Assembly: GCA_037954325.1 (NCBI GenBank)
Contig: JBBMNZ010000021.1
Span: 8,191,616 to 8,255,615 of the forward strand
From: Fistularia commersonii
Taxonomy: Eukaryota; Chordata; Actinopteri; Syngnathiformes; Fistulariidae
Direction: 5' to 3'
Length of the DNA stretch: 64,000 nt
A model generated the notes under the pieces. It had not been told where the DNA came from and ran no database searches. It saw only the letters and a program-made list of their open reading frames with translations. Positions 14,301 through 24,696 of the stretch are shown here, one piece after another. A program made the position numbers and the translations under genes. Within the stretch, counting starts at the first letter, position 1. Each line of letters begins with the position of its first letter.

Positions 14301-17300
14301 CTGTAAACCTAAATTTATACAGACTAAAGCTATAAGGCATCATGGCCTTGGAGTCATAGACAAAATGACCACAAATCATATGTGGCACAAACTACATATT
14401 TTCTCAGCTACGTTTCCTGTTACTTTTTGATTGCCTTTGATAAAAATATACAGTTGGTTAAATTAGACTTGACCCTCAATAAACCCCTCCATGGCTGCTG
14501 GCCAAGGGTGGCTTGCTGCAATTCCCTGTGATCATTGTGGCAAAGTGCTCCTCCTCTCCTCTCTGCCTCCATCAGATTTCATGCATTGATGGCAAGTTAG
14601 TTTGTCTGCTGTGGGCAGAGAAAAAGCTAAGGTTGAGCCAATCAATACATCTCCTGTGCAAGTTTGGAGCAGGTCCCAAAGGCCCAAAGCTTTTACAGTC
14701 CAGGCTGCTTAGAGTTGAATCAATATTCACTGGGGCTGACACTGAAGACAAGAAAGGGAAGGAGGGGAGAAAATTGATGAGGGGAGTAGCTGACATTGAA
14801 GCAACATGCTAACACTATTGGTCTGCGTATGCCACACTGGCAAGTTGTTCGTAACGCTGCTTTCACCGTGCGCTTAGAGATACGCCCCGGTTCTGAGTAT
14901 TGTCTGTCGTTCAATCACGGTTCACACAAGAAGGTGTGGCACTAAAAACTACAGTATGGTTTACAGCACTTCTGTCTATCCACTTGCTGTCGGCAAGCCA
15001 AGCAGAGCTCCTTTCAAATGGCCTGTCCCTCGGCTTGGCTCTCTGCCCTCTGCCAAACCAGCAGCCTTGAGAGCACCTCTGTGAGCAACTCCTCTCGTCT
15101 TTCAGTGTCGCATGTTTTCAAGCTCTCTCTCACTCTCTCACTCTCTCTCTCACCCTACTTCTGTCTCACTATCTTGCTCTTGGCCTCCCCTGTGGTGATA
15201 TATGTTGTTGTCTCCATGGAACACTGGCTCTCAGCCAAACAAGCCCTCTCTCCTCATGGCCACCTCCTCGGTTCTTAGAACTTGACTGGACAACCCCAGT
15301 ACCTCTGTGTACAGATCTATAGGAGTTCTGGTATGTGAGGACCACGAGGGTCAGGTTGCCCAGTTGAGTAACACGGCCCCATTTTTACATCTCACTGTAC
15401 TTGTTATACTGAGTCGGCAGATCAACCTCACATGGCATGCTTGGTCTATGTAACTTTGATGGCGTGACATGGACCTCATGAGGCGGTATCTTTTCATTCA
15501 GCTAAGGTTGCAGTGTACTATTTGGGTCAAACCCAGAGGTCGAAACAAATACCATAGGGGGTAAAATTCCAACATTAAACAACAGCTATGCTGGGGGGGG
15601 GGGGGGGGGGGGGGGCATGACTACGTCAGTGGAAGAAAAATCGAATCCATTGGATTTCTGTTATTTGAGAACAGAGTTGAGTATGTATATACTCAATCTG
15701 AGTTTTCTGTCAGCAACCACCTCAAGAGCCCAGTTCAAATTTCAAAACATGCAGACACATCTCCCCGCCCCTCACTCAGAAAATCATTTGAGCTGGAGAG
15801 TATTCCAAATACATACCAAACTAAATCAGAGGAATCAATGAAGGAATTCAGGACATGAATATATATATATATATAAACATATACACTGTGTGCACAATCA
15901 TTAGGCAAGTTGTGTTTTTGAGGATACCCTTTGCTATTGTACAACTACAAACCTGAGTATTTAAGTAGTAAAAGTGAAGTTTTGGCTTTCTTAAGAGAAT
16001 TTCTAAATGTACACCACAATTAGGCAACTATTAGTGAGTAGAATTATTATTCGATTAAATGAAAAACAAAGATATTTCCATCTCACTTGTTTATTTTCAC
16101 CTGTTAAAGTGAGAATAACAAACAAACTCAAAATTCACAAATAAACATCTCAAAAATTTCAAAACAAATAAAAAAAACAGAGATCAATATAGCTACCCTT
16201 CTTTTTGATAACAGCCACAAGCCTTCCATTCATGGAGTCAGTCAGTTTGTTGATCTGGTCAGAATCAAGTTTTTATGCAGCCGCAACCAAAGCTACCCAG
16301 ACACTGTTCATAGAGGTGTTCTGTTTACCTTCACTGTAAATGTCCTACGTAGGAAGGGCCCAAAAGTTCTGAATAGGGTTTAAGTCAGGTGAAAAAGGCG
16401 GATTTCGTCATTCGTTTTTCATTGTTGAGGCCATTACTGGCCAGCCTTGCAGTGGAGTACTTTGATACATGCCTTGATATAGGGTGTTGATCTCCCAACC
16501 CCCCGTTACACAAACATACATAACCCGATATGCATTAAATCCAATAAGCATTCAAGTTTCTACAGCTTGGAGTTGGAAATGATGGATAAAATGATGATAT
16601 GGTCAAAATAATCACTTGCCAAATAATTGCGCACCCAGTGTATATAACATATTATGGTACATAATAATTATTGAAGACATAAAAAAGGACAAAATGCATT
16701 GTTGATATTTGGAGATTTTTTAAAGCAGCTGTTCTGGCACTACTTAATGTAAGGACCAGATATTAACCAATGCTATCACCCAAATAGACAAGTACTATAA
16801 ATAAAGATTACTTTTAGATTGAGCAAAGAAGTTCCGGCCACTTTTCAGTTGGCATTGAGGCACAGAGGCCTGCCTTATTTGAATGTTCTTTTATTTTCAT
16901 TTTCATTTGGTTTTCCAAATATAGTATTCACTTTTAATATATACTTTCAAGCACTTAGCCTGCGACTGTGTTGTGGGGAGAAAATCTCATGGTGCCGAAA
17001 CTTTTCCTAGCTTTACAAGTTTTCCAAATATGTTCACAGTGTGATTACAATGGAATGCATCATACAGAACAACATACAGATCGCTGTCAGAATTCAATGG
17101 AGGTGGAAGAAGGGTAAAACAACAATAATTCACTAGAGGGAAGACAAATATAGCAGATCTTAAAGATTTGAGATGATCCTACTGAGTCAATGATCAGCCA
17201 TTGCTTGAGACAACACCAAAGCACTCTAACCTGCTAATCTTTTCAATTTCCATCACTTGCATCTCAAACAGGTGGCTCACAGTGATACAGTGAGATTTCA

Positions 17301-18455
17301 ATTGTTGCAAACTTAAATGATCATAAGGGCATTGCTATAAAAAAAATTAAAAAATGCGGTCAGGTTATCTGACAAAGTCAAATGAAAAGATTAAATTCAG
17401 AATTGGTTGTCAAAAGTCTGATATTGGAATTTAACATTCTAACATTTTTTTTTTAGCTTTAAGCCTGGTTTATTTTTTCGGGGTGTGTCCCCAGGGGCCA
17501 AGATTATGACATTTAGTGACAGACACATACAGCGATGATCTGTATAATCCATAATACTATTTCTCATTTTTCATTTTCGGGGTTAATTGTGCTGTGAAAG
17601 GGAGTCTGGCCAAAGGTCTGCATGACAAAGTATCAAATCTCATGTTTGCCCTTTAATGACATCAAGCCAGGGGAAATTACCACTAAATGCCATTCAGAAA
17701 CCATGTTTAAACTTAAGTCTGTTCGTCTTCAGTCTGAGGATTCAGTCCTTCGTGGTGAGAGTCTGACAATTTTAGGTCTTTTGCCTGCCAAATCACTAAG
17801 CAGAACTATGCAGACATCTCACCCTTCCATACCAGCCTGGACAGTCTTTTCTGAGCCAACCTCGAATGGGAAAGAGGCCAGACGGTTTTCTCTGTGTAAT
17901 GTAGGAAGGGACCAACATTAAAGAGGTCACATTTCTAAGAATCCCAACAGAGTCTGCAGTCTGGTGCAGTCTGATCAAACCAGAGGGGCAGACTGAGACA
18001 GGGTTATACAATTACCTTCCCACAAGGACAAGGGGGATTAGCTGAGTTTGCAATTCACTGTGGCATAGAGTAGGAATTAGCCACTAGGACAACCTGCGAG
18101 ATGCTTATTACCACAGCTGTTTCAGACGTCCCCCAGTAAATCTCACCTCACGGATTTCTTCCAGGGCCATCCAGAGGGGAAAAGATAAGGCTCTGTACAT
18201 TCACTGTCTCCTTTCTTCCCCGCCTCTCAAGCAAGTGCTTGGGACAGTGTTTTGGAAATTAGAGAAACCACAGCAGCATGGTGCCGAACCTGAGGCAGCA
18301 TGAAAAATGTTTGACCTCAAGTCCCTACATTCCTGATTTAGTAGGAATACCTAACCACACGTAATAGAGGCTTTGACACCACGTCGTATTTTGCTTTCAC
18401 TTTGACTCTGGTTCAACTGTGACTTGCTGCCATTTCAGCTGCTCAGAGAGAGAGA

Positions 18456-18515
<60 letters not shown>

Positions 18516-20046
18516 CTCTCTCTTTATTTTCGTGCCTCTTATCCACCACTCAATGCTGACTTCTTCGGGTCCACAATGTTGGCAGCAGTATGTAAGTTCA
18601 CAGTGTGCTCAGACTGGTCTCCTGGAAGCCTGACACCTCTGCAGCTTTATCTGTATCTCAAGCTGACATTCATAAATTATATGTCATGCTTTGGCCTATA
18701 TTTTCACTCAGCATTAGAAATGAAAGATAAAAAAGAACATGCTGGACTGCATAATCAAGGCATACATGGGAGAAAAAAAAACATTTACTCAGTCAAATGG
18801 AAGGCGAGAGACAAATTATAATTAAAGATATTCTTTTCTTATCAGCAGAGTGGATCAAGAAGCTATCAGGTTACACACTGTATTGCAATGAACACTACCA
18901 TCTACCACAGCTGAAGCAGTGCAACAAAATCAGTGTTTGGGATGTTTTGAAGTGACACTCCATATGTTTTAAGAAGCAAAAGAGGATTTTGCCTTTTTTC
19001 TCAATTAACCAGCAGCAAACTGAACAAACTATTGCTCTGGCCAAGGGTTTTGTAAGAAGATGTAAAATAATAATAATGATAATGAGTTAGTTAAAAATAT
19101 AACATTTTGAATATATATTCACAAACATATTCATAACTACATCAAATATATTGAGACTTCTGCAGTTGACAATAGTGAACTTGATAAAGGATCTTGGTGA
19201 ACTTTGATTACTCTGTTATAAACAATGGAAAATAGTATCGTTTATATATATATATTTTTTTTTTCCTATTTTTACCACTTTACTATATGGCTTGTGTAAA
19301 TTCGGCAGCCTAGATACCATTATGAAGCCCTGATGGCACAGTTCCCACGATACACCACTTTTTTTCCACACTTATAGTTGGATGAGTTCAATTATTCATT
19401 CACCAATCATTCATCACTACAGTGAGTAAAGAGAGACTTGTAAATATTCTCCAATCAGAAGACTTTGATGATTGAAGGATTTATCGCCTATTGTAAAACA
19501 TTATTATCATATTGTATATTTCATGACACCGTGGGATTTCATTGCATATTTTAAAGTCATGGCAGGTGACTTAGGGACATAGAGTATGAGCTTGTGATAG
19601 GGGCAAGCGGGAAGACAGTGAAAGGCAAAAAGAGAAATATAAATGTTCTCTAAGGTTGACCGCTGATCATCCTTATAAATATGCGGTCAGATTGGCCCGG
19701 TTTCACAATGCAGACACATTCCGAGGCAAGCAGAGTTTGCCTGGCCAGTTCATTAGAAAACACCAGTAGAAAAGCCCATTCCACAACGTGTCTTGGTAAA
19801 CGTGGTTTGCCTGGAGCATGAGCTCTACTCATAGGGACAACAGTTTGAGTCAAAAACACACTGTGCTGGGTTGGTTATGAGAGTAATCCGCAAACATAAG
19901 TGAACTTAGAGCTACCAAGAAACTGTGATCATAATAAAAGGTAAAAGCTGAAAGTCCAAATAAATTCCCCCATCTAACCATTACCCTGAACCCATCTTGT
20001 TTAGGAGAATGTCAACTCACAAGCACCTCTTTAGCCATTTCTTTCT

Positions 20047-20127
<81 letters not shown>

Positions 20128-20649
20128 CTCTGAAAAGAATCTTGCAGAGCTTAATACTTTAAAGAAATTTGACTGTGTTATTTCAAAGGATGTAAAAATC
20201 CTGCTCACCTGGACGATGTCGAGCACCATTCCTGCCGCCACTGTCCCAAACCCGGCCAGCAGGAAAGGGAAAACCACCTGCAGGCCGATAGAGAACGAGG
20301 TCTCCTTGAGAGGCGCTGGTGGTTCGGGGCTCTGGTCATTGCTAGTGTCATCGCTCTCGTTGCTCTGGCTCGCATTCTCAAGGAGAGCATCCTCCTCTCG
20401 CTGACCTTTGGCGTTGGCCCGGCAGTCCATTCCCACAACAATCTCCAACCTTTCCTCGTCCTCTCCGGGCTCATTAGCCCTCTCTGTGAATGATGTGACC
20501 TCTTTGAGCTCAAACTCAGCCCCCGTCTCTTGTCTCACTTCCTCAGGCCCCTTGGTGAGGATCACAGGGTGAATGGAGCAGTTGGAGTTGAGGAAGGCCG
20601 GAGTCAGGGTGCCTCCCTCCTTCTTCATCTCACTGTCCCCAGAGGACAT
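654..20649 (-). CDS. slc41a1: slc41a1, Mg2+ transporter (MgtE-like), partial: residues 1-353
   Basis: SLC41A1 is a plasma-membrane magnesium transporter/exchanger related to bacterial MgtE. Coding segments, all minus strand: 20209-20649, 13492-13599, 5141-5212, 3277-3421, 2554-2700, 654-801. Each has AG acceptor and GT donor, and the phases (0,0,0,1,1,2) join without a break. The acidic cytosolic N-terminus carries RANAKGQREEDALLENASQS, close to the mammalian SLC41A1 N-terminus and the main reason to prefer A1 over A2/A3. Membrane segments follow: FSIGLQVVFPFLLAGFGTVA (about 113-132), [40 protein letters not shown], then [20 protein letters not shown], the polar Asp-bearing MgtE signature. 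The final exon ends in EPVIIAMAIS, start of the second MgtE half. Human SLC41A1 is about 513 residues, so about 160 lie off the left edge. Identity is confident; transport activity is inferred from family. Confidence 0.95.
1230..2245 (-). mobile_element. RTE-like LINE fragment (reverse transcriptase 3' part), interrupted
   Basis: Nearly every sentence of this stretch matches the larger LINE at 43143-46212 (for example the segments around 1480-1510, 1545-1580, 1870-1990 and 2040-2130), in the same minus orientation. It corresponds to the C-terminal half of the reverse transcriptase region. It is full of stops and indels and carries a hAT MITE at 1626-1836. It lies in an slc41a1 intron and is dead. 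Confidence 0.85.
1626..1836. mobile_element. hAT-type MITE with 8-bp target duplication
   Basis: A 211-bp element with terminal inverted repeats of about 55 bp (1626-1680 and 1782-1836, about 7 mismatches), beginning CACTGTTCCCTCTAAG. It is flanked by CCCTAAAG (1618-1625) and CCCTACAG (1837-1844), an 8-bp duplication with one mismatch, which is the hAT signature. It has no coding capacity. The LINE reads straight across once the element and one duplicate are removed, so it inserted after the LINE. Confidence 0.85.
2554..2700 (-). CDS. slc41a1: slc41a1 coding exon, residues 256-304
   Basis: 147 bp, starts with two bases completing a Gly and ends with one base. It reads [48 protein letters not shown]. 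The [16 protein letters not shown] motif is the hallmark of the family and includes the acidic residues implicated in Mg2+ binding in MgtE-type transporters. Acceptor CCACAG, donor CTTG|GTAATT. Confidence 0.96.
2701..3276. other. slc41a1 intron
   Basis: 576 bp, AT-rich, nothing recognised. Confidence 0.8.
3277..3421 (-). CDS. slc41a1: slc41a1 coding exon, residues 208-255 plus one base
   Basis: 145 bp, starts in phase 0 and leaves one base (G) for the next exon. It reads [48 protein letters not shown], covering two membrane segments of the first MgtE domain. Acceptor GTTCAG, donor TAG|GTAATG. Confidence 0.95.
3422..5140. other. slc41a1 intron
   Basis: 1.7 kb, AT-rich; the perfect hairpin at 3853-3891 is the only structure noticed. 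Confidence 0.75.
3853..3891. repeat. Perfect 17-bp hairpin, 5-nt loop
   Basis: Arms 3853-3869 and 3875-3891 are exact inverted repeats (GTGATACTAATCTTTCT and complement) around TTTAC. Located in an slc41a1 intron. Confidence 0.9.
5141..5212 (-). CDS. slc41a1: slc41a1 coding exon, residues 184-207
   Basis: A 72-bp micro-exon in phase 0. It encodes ANIGQMDSTKDMWNMIMGNL then ALIQ, with acceptor TTTAAG and donor CAG|GTGAGT. It matches the short connecting segment between the first MgtE helix pair and the next helix in SLC41A1. Confidence 0.93.
5274..5320. repeat. (TG)n microsatellite
   Basis: An almost uninterrupted TG run within the intron just right of the 72-bp slc41a1 exon. Confidence 0.9.
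5441..5512. repeat. GT-to-CA alternating purine-pyrimidine tract
   Basis: (GT)4 turns directly into an imperfect (CA)n, so it is both self-complementary at the junction and a good Z-DNA former. Confidence 0.85.
5716..5761. repeat. 15-bp inverted repeat, 16-nt spacer
   Basis: CTTGTCATGGCAACT (5716-5730) and its complement with one mismatch (5747-5761). The surrounding 5660-5790 has the look of a dispersed fish repeat but was not assigned to a family. Confidence 0.75.
6360..7300 (+). mobile_element. R2-like non-LTR retrotransposon relic with N-terminal zinc finger
   Basis: Plus-strand reading frames, broken by stops and shifts, give CSCGKVCKN (first half of a C2H2-type finger, 6384-6410) and HRTKMKCLIGR (second half), then LRRNLTTLHRAAWHRRRGNE and FIASPFSFTEKILGLK, a linker seen in R2-like LINEs with zinc-finger N-termini. 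It then jumps to LGIRGQRDKKAIKNINDTTK, which resembles the region near the C-terminal endonuclease. The whole reverse transcriptase is missing between about 7010 and 7060. Family placement is from memory. Confidence 0.5.
8615..8914 (+). mobile_element. SINE with L2-type 3' tail
   Basis: It contains the well-known fish repeat text CTGTGTGGATTTGGCGTGTT, CTCCCCGTGTCTGAGTGGGT, CTCCCACAGTCCAAAAACAT, the later CCGCCTCTCGCCCGATGACA block and a (GGAT)n tail. The head looks tRNA-like (GCCTGGTTCAATTACGACC resembles a B box). It lies in plus orientation in the large slc41a1 intron. Confidence 0.75.
13492..13599 (-). CDS. slc41a1: slc41a1 coding exon, residues 148-183
   Basis: 108 bp, phase 0 at both ends, acceptor TTTCAG and donor GTGAGT. 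It reads [20 protein letters not shown] then [16 protein letters not shown]. The segment [18 protein letters not shown] is one of the most conserved stretches in SLC41/MgtE transporters and forms part of the ion pathway. Introns on either side are about 6.6 and 8.3 kb. Confidence 0.95.
15593..15615 (+). repeat. Homopolymer of 23 G
   Basis: An uninterrupted run of 23 G on the plus strand in an slc41a1 intron. The transcribed RNA (minus strand) would carry C23. Confidence 0.95.
15884..16640 (-). mobile_element. mariner-like element, internally deleted copy 1
   Basis: 757 bp bounded by TA on both sides (15882-15883, 16641-16642). Left end CACTGTGTGCACAATCATTA; right end, reversed, CACTGGGTGCGCAATTATTT. 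The interior matches parts of the copy at 29005-30545 but is about half its length, so it has lost the middle of the transposase. The transposase reads on the minus strand and is non-functional. Confidence 0.85.
18445..18511. repeat. (AG)n microsatellite
   Basis: About 33 AG units with one T interruption at 18461. Confidence 0.95.
20049..20126. repeat. (CA)39 microsatellite
   Basis: 78 bp of perfect CA repeat, starting about 82 bp downstream of the slc41a1 exon donor at 20208. The pre-mRNA carries it as UG repeat. Confidence 0.98.
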
Positions 20650-20754
20650 GTTGATGTCGGGGAGCTTGTCTTGTTCTTTCGACCAAAGTACCATACGGAC
20701 GCCTTTGGACAGTAAGCTTGACCGGAAAAAGTCAGATTGCCTTGGCCTTACAGT
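20209..20754 (-). CDS. slc41a1: slc41a1 first coding exon (coding 20209-20649, rest 5' UTR)
   Basis: Encodes residues 1-147 and ends ...MVLDIVQ at donor CAG|GTGAGC. The chosen start is the ATG at 20649 (MSSGDSE...), which has A at -3 and matches the MSS start of mammalian SLC41A1. An in-frame ATG 15 codons upstream (20694, MVLWSKEQ...) has a weak context (C at -3) and could give a longer form. A good acceptor (pyrimidine tract then TTCCTCAG) at 20755-20756 sets the 5' edge, leaving about 105 nt of 5' UTR. A long (CA)n tract begins about 80 bp downstream of the donor. Confidence 0.93.
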
Positions 20755-23241
20755 CTGAGGAAGTCAGAATGGAAATGACCACCTGATCTGGTTTATAACC
20801 TGATCAGTCCAGATGATTTATCCCATTAAAGAGAGTTACAGGGAGCGGTGGTCTCTATCAAAGCCCAGGGGAGGACTGCTTTCAGGGAGAAAGAACGCAG
20901 CAAGGCACATGCAGCCGTGTGTCTGCAGAGCCTGTGTTCCTGTCGGTGTTTTGGGAGCAGAACCAGTATGTTCTCCATTCACTGCAAGGTTCTCAGGGTA
21001 AGCCAACGAAAAAAAGAAAGCATACCGTTTCAGAGCACAGAGGAGAAAAATGCTTGGGGACTCACCAAAGAACTCCCCGTCAGTCACTTGTGAACAGTCC
21101 CTTTTATCCTTTTAAGCTGGTTGATTTCAAGATAAATGGCAAACAAGCCGGACATATGAAGCTGGATTGCAGTGCTGACTGGTCATGCTCTCAGTCCACT
21201 GATCATGGCACACCGGCTAACACACCAGGCTGTCAGTGTCTCACCTTACACCACGTGGCTGCTGGGATTTTTTTTTTTTTTTTCCACAGAAGATATTTTA
21301 AGGTTTGCTGTGTGAGGGTTGAATTTCTGTTTGTGGATATGTACTTCTCCCACCAGAGTGGACAGTCACCTGAGAAAAGAACAAACCCATAACTTATGTA
21401 GTCTTTGATGATAATATAGCCTTGTTAATTTTCAACTTTATTTTTCATTATAGAATTAATGAGAAATTGTTACTCTATTCTATCTGTCTGTCTAATCTAT
21501 CTTTAAATCTGGAGGGGTTTATTTGCAATATATTACATTTTCAAATGTGGTGAGATAAATTTGTTTTATAGCAAAAGTAATACTCTCTACATAATCATAT
21601 AATCAAATTCATTATTTGCATTGTGCACATTTATTTCAGTATCTCGCGTTCTTGATTCCACTGTATAGTGAGATAAAGACAAATTGCTGATAAGTGAACA
21701 TAAGCTATATATACAGTATCCGTTCTGGCAATTCACATCCTGAATCCTAAATCAATAAGTGGAGTCAGTGCAAATAAATGACCGTCTGACCAGTCTGACA
21801 CTTGATAATAAAATTTGACATGTCCACCAAAAGCAGTTTTACAGTTAAAAAACAGCACCCCCCTTTTCAAACTAAATATAAATAAGTAAAAATAACCAAG
21901 GATGTTACAGCTAATAACCAGGAATTATATTTAAAACTCTAAACAACACGATAATACCCAAGTCTACCTTGTGAGCAAATTCAACAACAGTACTAGCCCA
22001 ATCATTTTATTCATCAGATCTATTAATACAGCACTTTTAACGTTAAGTGCCTTCTACTCTTGTCCCAACAAAGATTTTCATCCACCGCCAAATTTCCTCC
22101 GAGCAGCTAAAAATATTCTGCCATTAGCAGAGGTGCTGCACACATCCTCTGGAAACCCAGTGTCATTCCATTGTCATGTATCCCCCAGTGTAAACACATC
22201 ACATCCTCAAGCCTTTCAAAATAAACAAGCCGAGTCCAAAACCGTCGCCTAACAAAATTAGATTAATTTACTGCAAGCTAAGACATTTAATAAAATGACT
22301 TAGTTGACTCAAATGCACAAACAATTTCCACATTTCAGCACCTAAATTGTCCTGGCATTTTTTTTTTTTATTTGCATAACCAAAGCCATTATAAAGAGTA
22401 TGAATTCACACATCTCAACTGCGAATAACAGACATTCAATAACATGAATTGTCCCGAAATAAATAAAACAGTCAATGTAGCCGACGATCTACAGTAAAGG
22501 AAGGCGCCTCCATGGCAACTGATGCAATAAAGATTACATTTCTTTGAAACGTTGATGACGAAAGGATGTTTTAATTGGTTTTATGGCGTGTTACACCCCC
22601 CACCCTAGAAAAACGGGGTTTTATCATCAATTCGATCGAAACAATGACACAGTCGATAAGTCTTGGTGTAATCCGAAATAATCTCCGTTTTTAGTTGCGG
22701 TTAAGAAGATTTAAGACTTTTATTTTGGAATGTGATTTACTATATCCGGTTTGAGTAGCTGCAAACTTGACGCAGCTTTCCTCCGCATGCATGTTGCGAC
22801 ATCCACTCCGATTTTTGTCTTTCCCCGCTGAAACAATCCTCTGCTTAGTAGTCAGGACCAACACCGCCCGAACCCAACATGGCAAAGGCGTAAATTAGTG
22901 TCCCCCCCGGTCAGGCCTGAATAAACGAGCCCTCCTATTCTATTCTGCTGCTCATTTCATGAAAGGTTGCGGTCTCTGTTCCAGACCCGTGTCATTGCCA
23001 CTATCACTCGCGAGTAAACGAACAAAAACAAAACAAAACAAAACAAAAAAACAAACAAAAAAAAAAAAAACACGCCACAAACCTTCGGTCTTATCCACGC
23101 CTTACAGAACACGCACGAAGAAACCGGCTGCCCGGTGACACATTCCGTTAGTCGTCGCGATCCTCGTTCATTCCGATCACATTCACGGCGGTTAACATCC
23201 GGCAGGTAGACGCAAAAACTGGTTCCGGAAGGCGTTATTAC
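20755..23241. other. slc41a1 first intron (inferred)
   Basis: Unremarkable apart from a T run (21271-21285) and rising CpG content from about 22500. No gene recognised. Confidence 0.55.
23019..23071. repeat. (AAAAC)n-type A-rich tract
   Basis: AAAAC/AAAC units ending in an A homopolymer, at the edge of the CpG-rich promoter. Confidence 0.85.
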
Positions 23242-23375
23242 CTTGAAATAACAGCTCCGGACCGGGGCAGGGAGAGAAGTAGGGATGCGGGTTTGGTGTC
23301 CGTGTGGTGAGTGTGTGTGTTCGTGTGTGTGTGTGTGTATCCTCCACCTCCTGGAAACGCGCTCAGGCTGAGGCG
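23242..23375 (-). other. slc41a1: Candidate noncoding first exon of slc41a1
   Basis: On the minus strand a good donor, TTTCAAG|GTAATA, lies at 23241/23242 inside the CpG-rich block, and a TATA-like sequence sits about 25-35 bp before the proposed start near 23375. No other first exon was recognised upstream of the acceptor at 20755. The transcription start is inferred from TATA spacing only. Confidence 0.4.
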
Positions 23376-23396
23376 TGAACGCCGGTGCGCACGCCT

Positions 23397-23409
23397 CTGT
23401 ATATGTATA
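23397..23409 (-). promoter_or_regulatory. TATA-like box of slc41a1
   Basis: The minus strand reads GGTATACATATACAG here, embedded in GC-rich DNA. It is the only TATA-like word near the inferred first exon. Fit to a strict TATAAA consensus is imperfect. Confidence 0.3.
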
Positions 23410-24014
23410 CCGGCTCCGCACAGCTGCCCCGGACTGCAGTTAATGGTTAAACTCTCCCAACTGAATACTGTCGGTCACATTGCACCGTCCACCGGCCCCC
23501 GGCACCCGGCTGCTTGGATGCGCATCTATAATACACCCGTCCGGTGCGGGGGGCCAGGAAGCCACAAGGCGGACCCTCCCTCCATATTCTGCGGTGACGA
23601 GCCTGACCCCCCCCCGCGCTTTTCCGCCCCCTTCTCCTACCGCCTCCGCTGCTCTCCACCCCTGTTCCGTCTCCGTTGCGCGCAAGCACGCACGCACGTC
23701 CACTCCGGCGGATGCGTGGAAATGCGTGGCAGGCTGCGGTGTAAAGTACCGGATGTCGGTTTTGATTTTAACGACGGGGCACACTGCGCACTGTGTAACT
23801 CGGCGTTTGGTCACTGATCCACCCGATAAATAAATGTCTCAAAAGTAAGGGTGAGTTGACCAAAACGGAGGTAACCTGGAAAATAAATATGTTAGACTTG
23901 ATTTCTATACAGCAGTGGACAAATGAAATTAAAATTAAATACAAGTTAAAAAATAAAGATAAAAAAAAAAATCAGCATATCTACATATTATATAGCCAAT
24001 ACCTTCCAGTGTCC

Positions 24015-24610
24015 ATTGAATTCTAACACAAGCACAGCTTTTTCTAATGAGGTACCAACGAGGTGATCACCTGAACCAAATCTAATTTAACGAGGAAAAG
24101 AATAAAAGCCATTGCTTGGGGTCATCGCTTTCTCTGGCAGTATGATCGACAGAAACGGTGCTTGAGAAGTAACTGCAAAAAAAAAAAAAAAAATAATAAT
24201 CTTTATGAGACATGCTGAAGTTTCAAAAGACCACAAGGATTGGACCATAGAAGAGTGGCTGATGTGCAAAGGCCTACAAGCCACAATGTCTTGCACCCGC
24301 AGTGAAATTTGATGGTTAGTTGGTGATGATCTGGGGATCAGCAAGGTTCTTGCTGGGCAGATTTGCCAGAACCTGTCTTTTCCAAAAACTTTTCATTACT
24401 TTTTTGCATTTTAAGTACTTCCTTCCTTTCATTACAATAACTTTGTGTACTACCACCATGGTTCTTGCCTTCCAGTTGGTTCCATTGTCCGAGGACAGTT
24501 CTGACTCAAGAAATGTCTTTAAGACTGTTCATTGTTAAACAAGATTTGATTTAGGTGATTGCCTCAACGCAACCTTAATAGAAAAGGCTGTGCTTGTTTT
24601 TAGAATCAAA
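24015..24610. mobile_element. Tc1-like DNA transposon relic with long inverted repeats
   Basis: About 70-bp inverted repeats (about 24030-24097 against 24535-24602, starting ACACAAGCACAGCTTTTTCT) flank about 430 bp. Inside, plus-strand words such as VSKDHKDWTIEEW and VKFDG resemble Tc1-family transposase. The ends sit in TTCTA/TAGAA, consistent with a TA target. Only fragments of the transposase remain. Confidence 0.6.
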
Positions 24611-24696
24611 GACACAATGAAATGACTTGTTTGTTGTTACTGATTTCTGAAAACAGAAGTGATCTCACTCTTTTCCGGAGCTGTATATGTAATGCG

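Larger units (their letters stand above)
13600..20208. other. slc41a1 intron (6.6 kb)
   Basis: Holds the G23 run, mariner copy 1, the AG repeat and the CA39 repeat. The stretch 14500-15300 has higher G+C and a CTCTCT-rich patch (15120-15175) but no exon was recognised. Confidence 0.7.
23080..23830 (-). promoter_or_regulatory. CpG-rich promoter region of slc41a1
   Basis: This stretch is strikingly richer in G+C and CpG than anything around it (many CG, CCG and CGC words, and a run GACCCCCCCCCGCGC near 23605). It lies just upstream of the slc41a1 5' end. No coding gene was recognised in it on either strand; the open frames there look like products of the high GC content. A bidirectional promoter is possible but no plus-strand partner was identified. 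Confidence 0.6.

Noticed and set aside
20017..20208. C-terminal extension of the slc41a1 exon frame into a (CV)n peptide.
   Set aside because: It is read-through past the clear GT donor into the CA microsatellite.
23311..23833. Long open frames on both strands in the GC-rich block.
   Set aside because: High GC removes stops by chance; the frames are low in complexity, overlap on both strands and match no family. The block is better read as a promoter.
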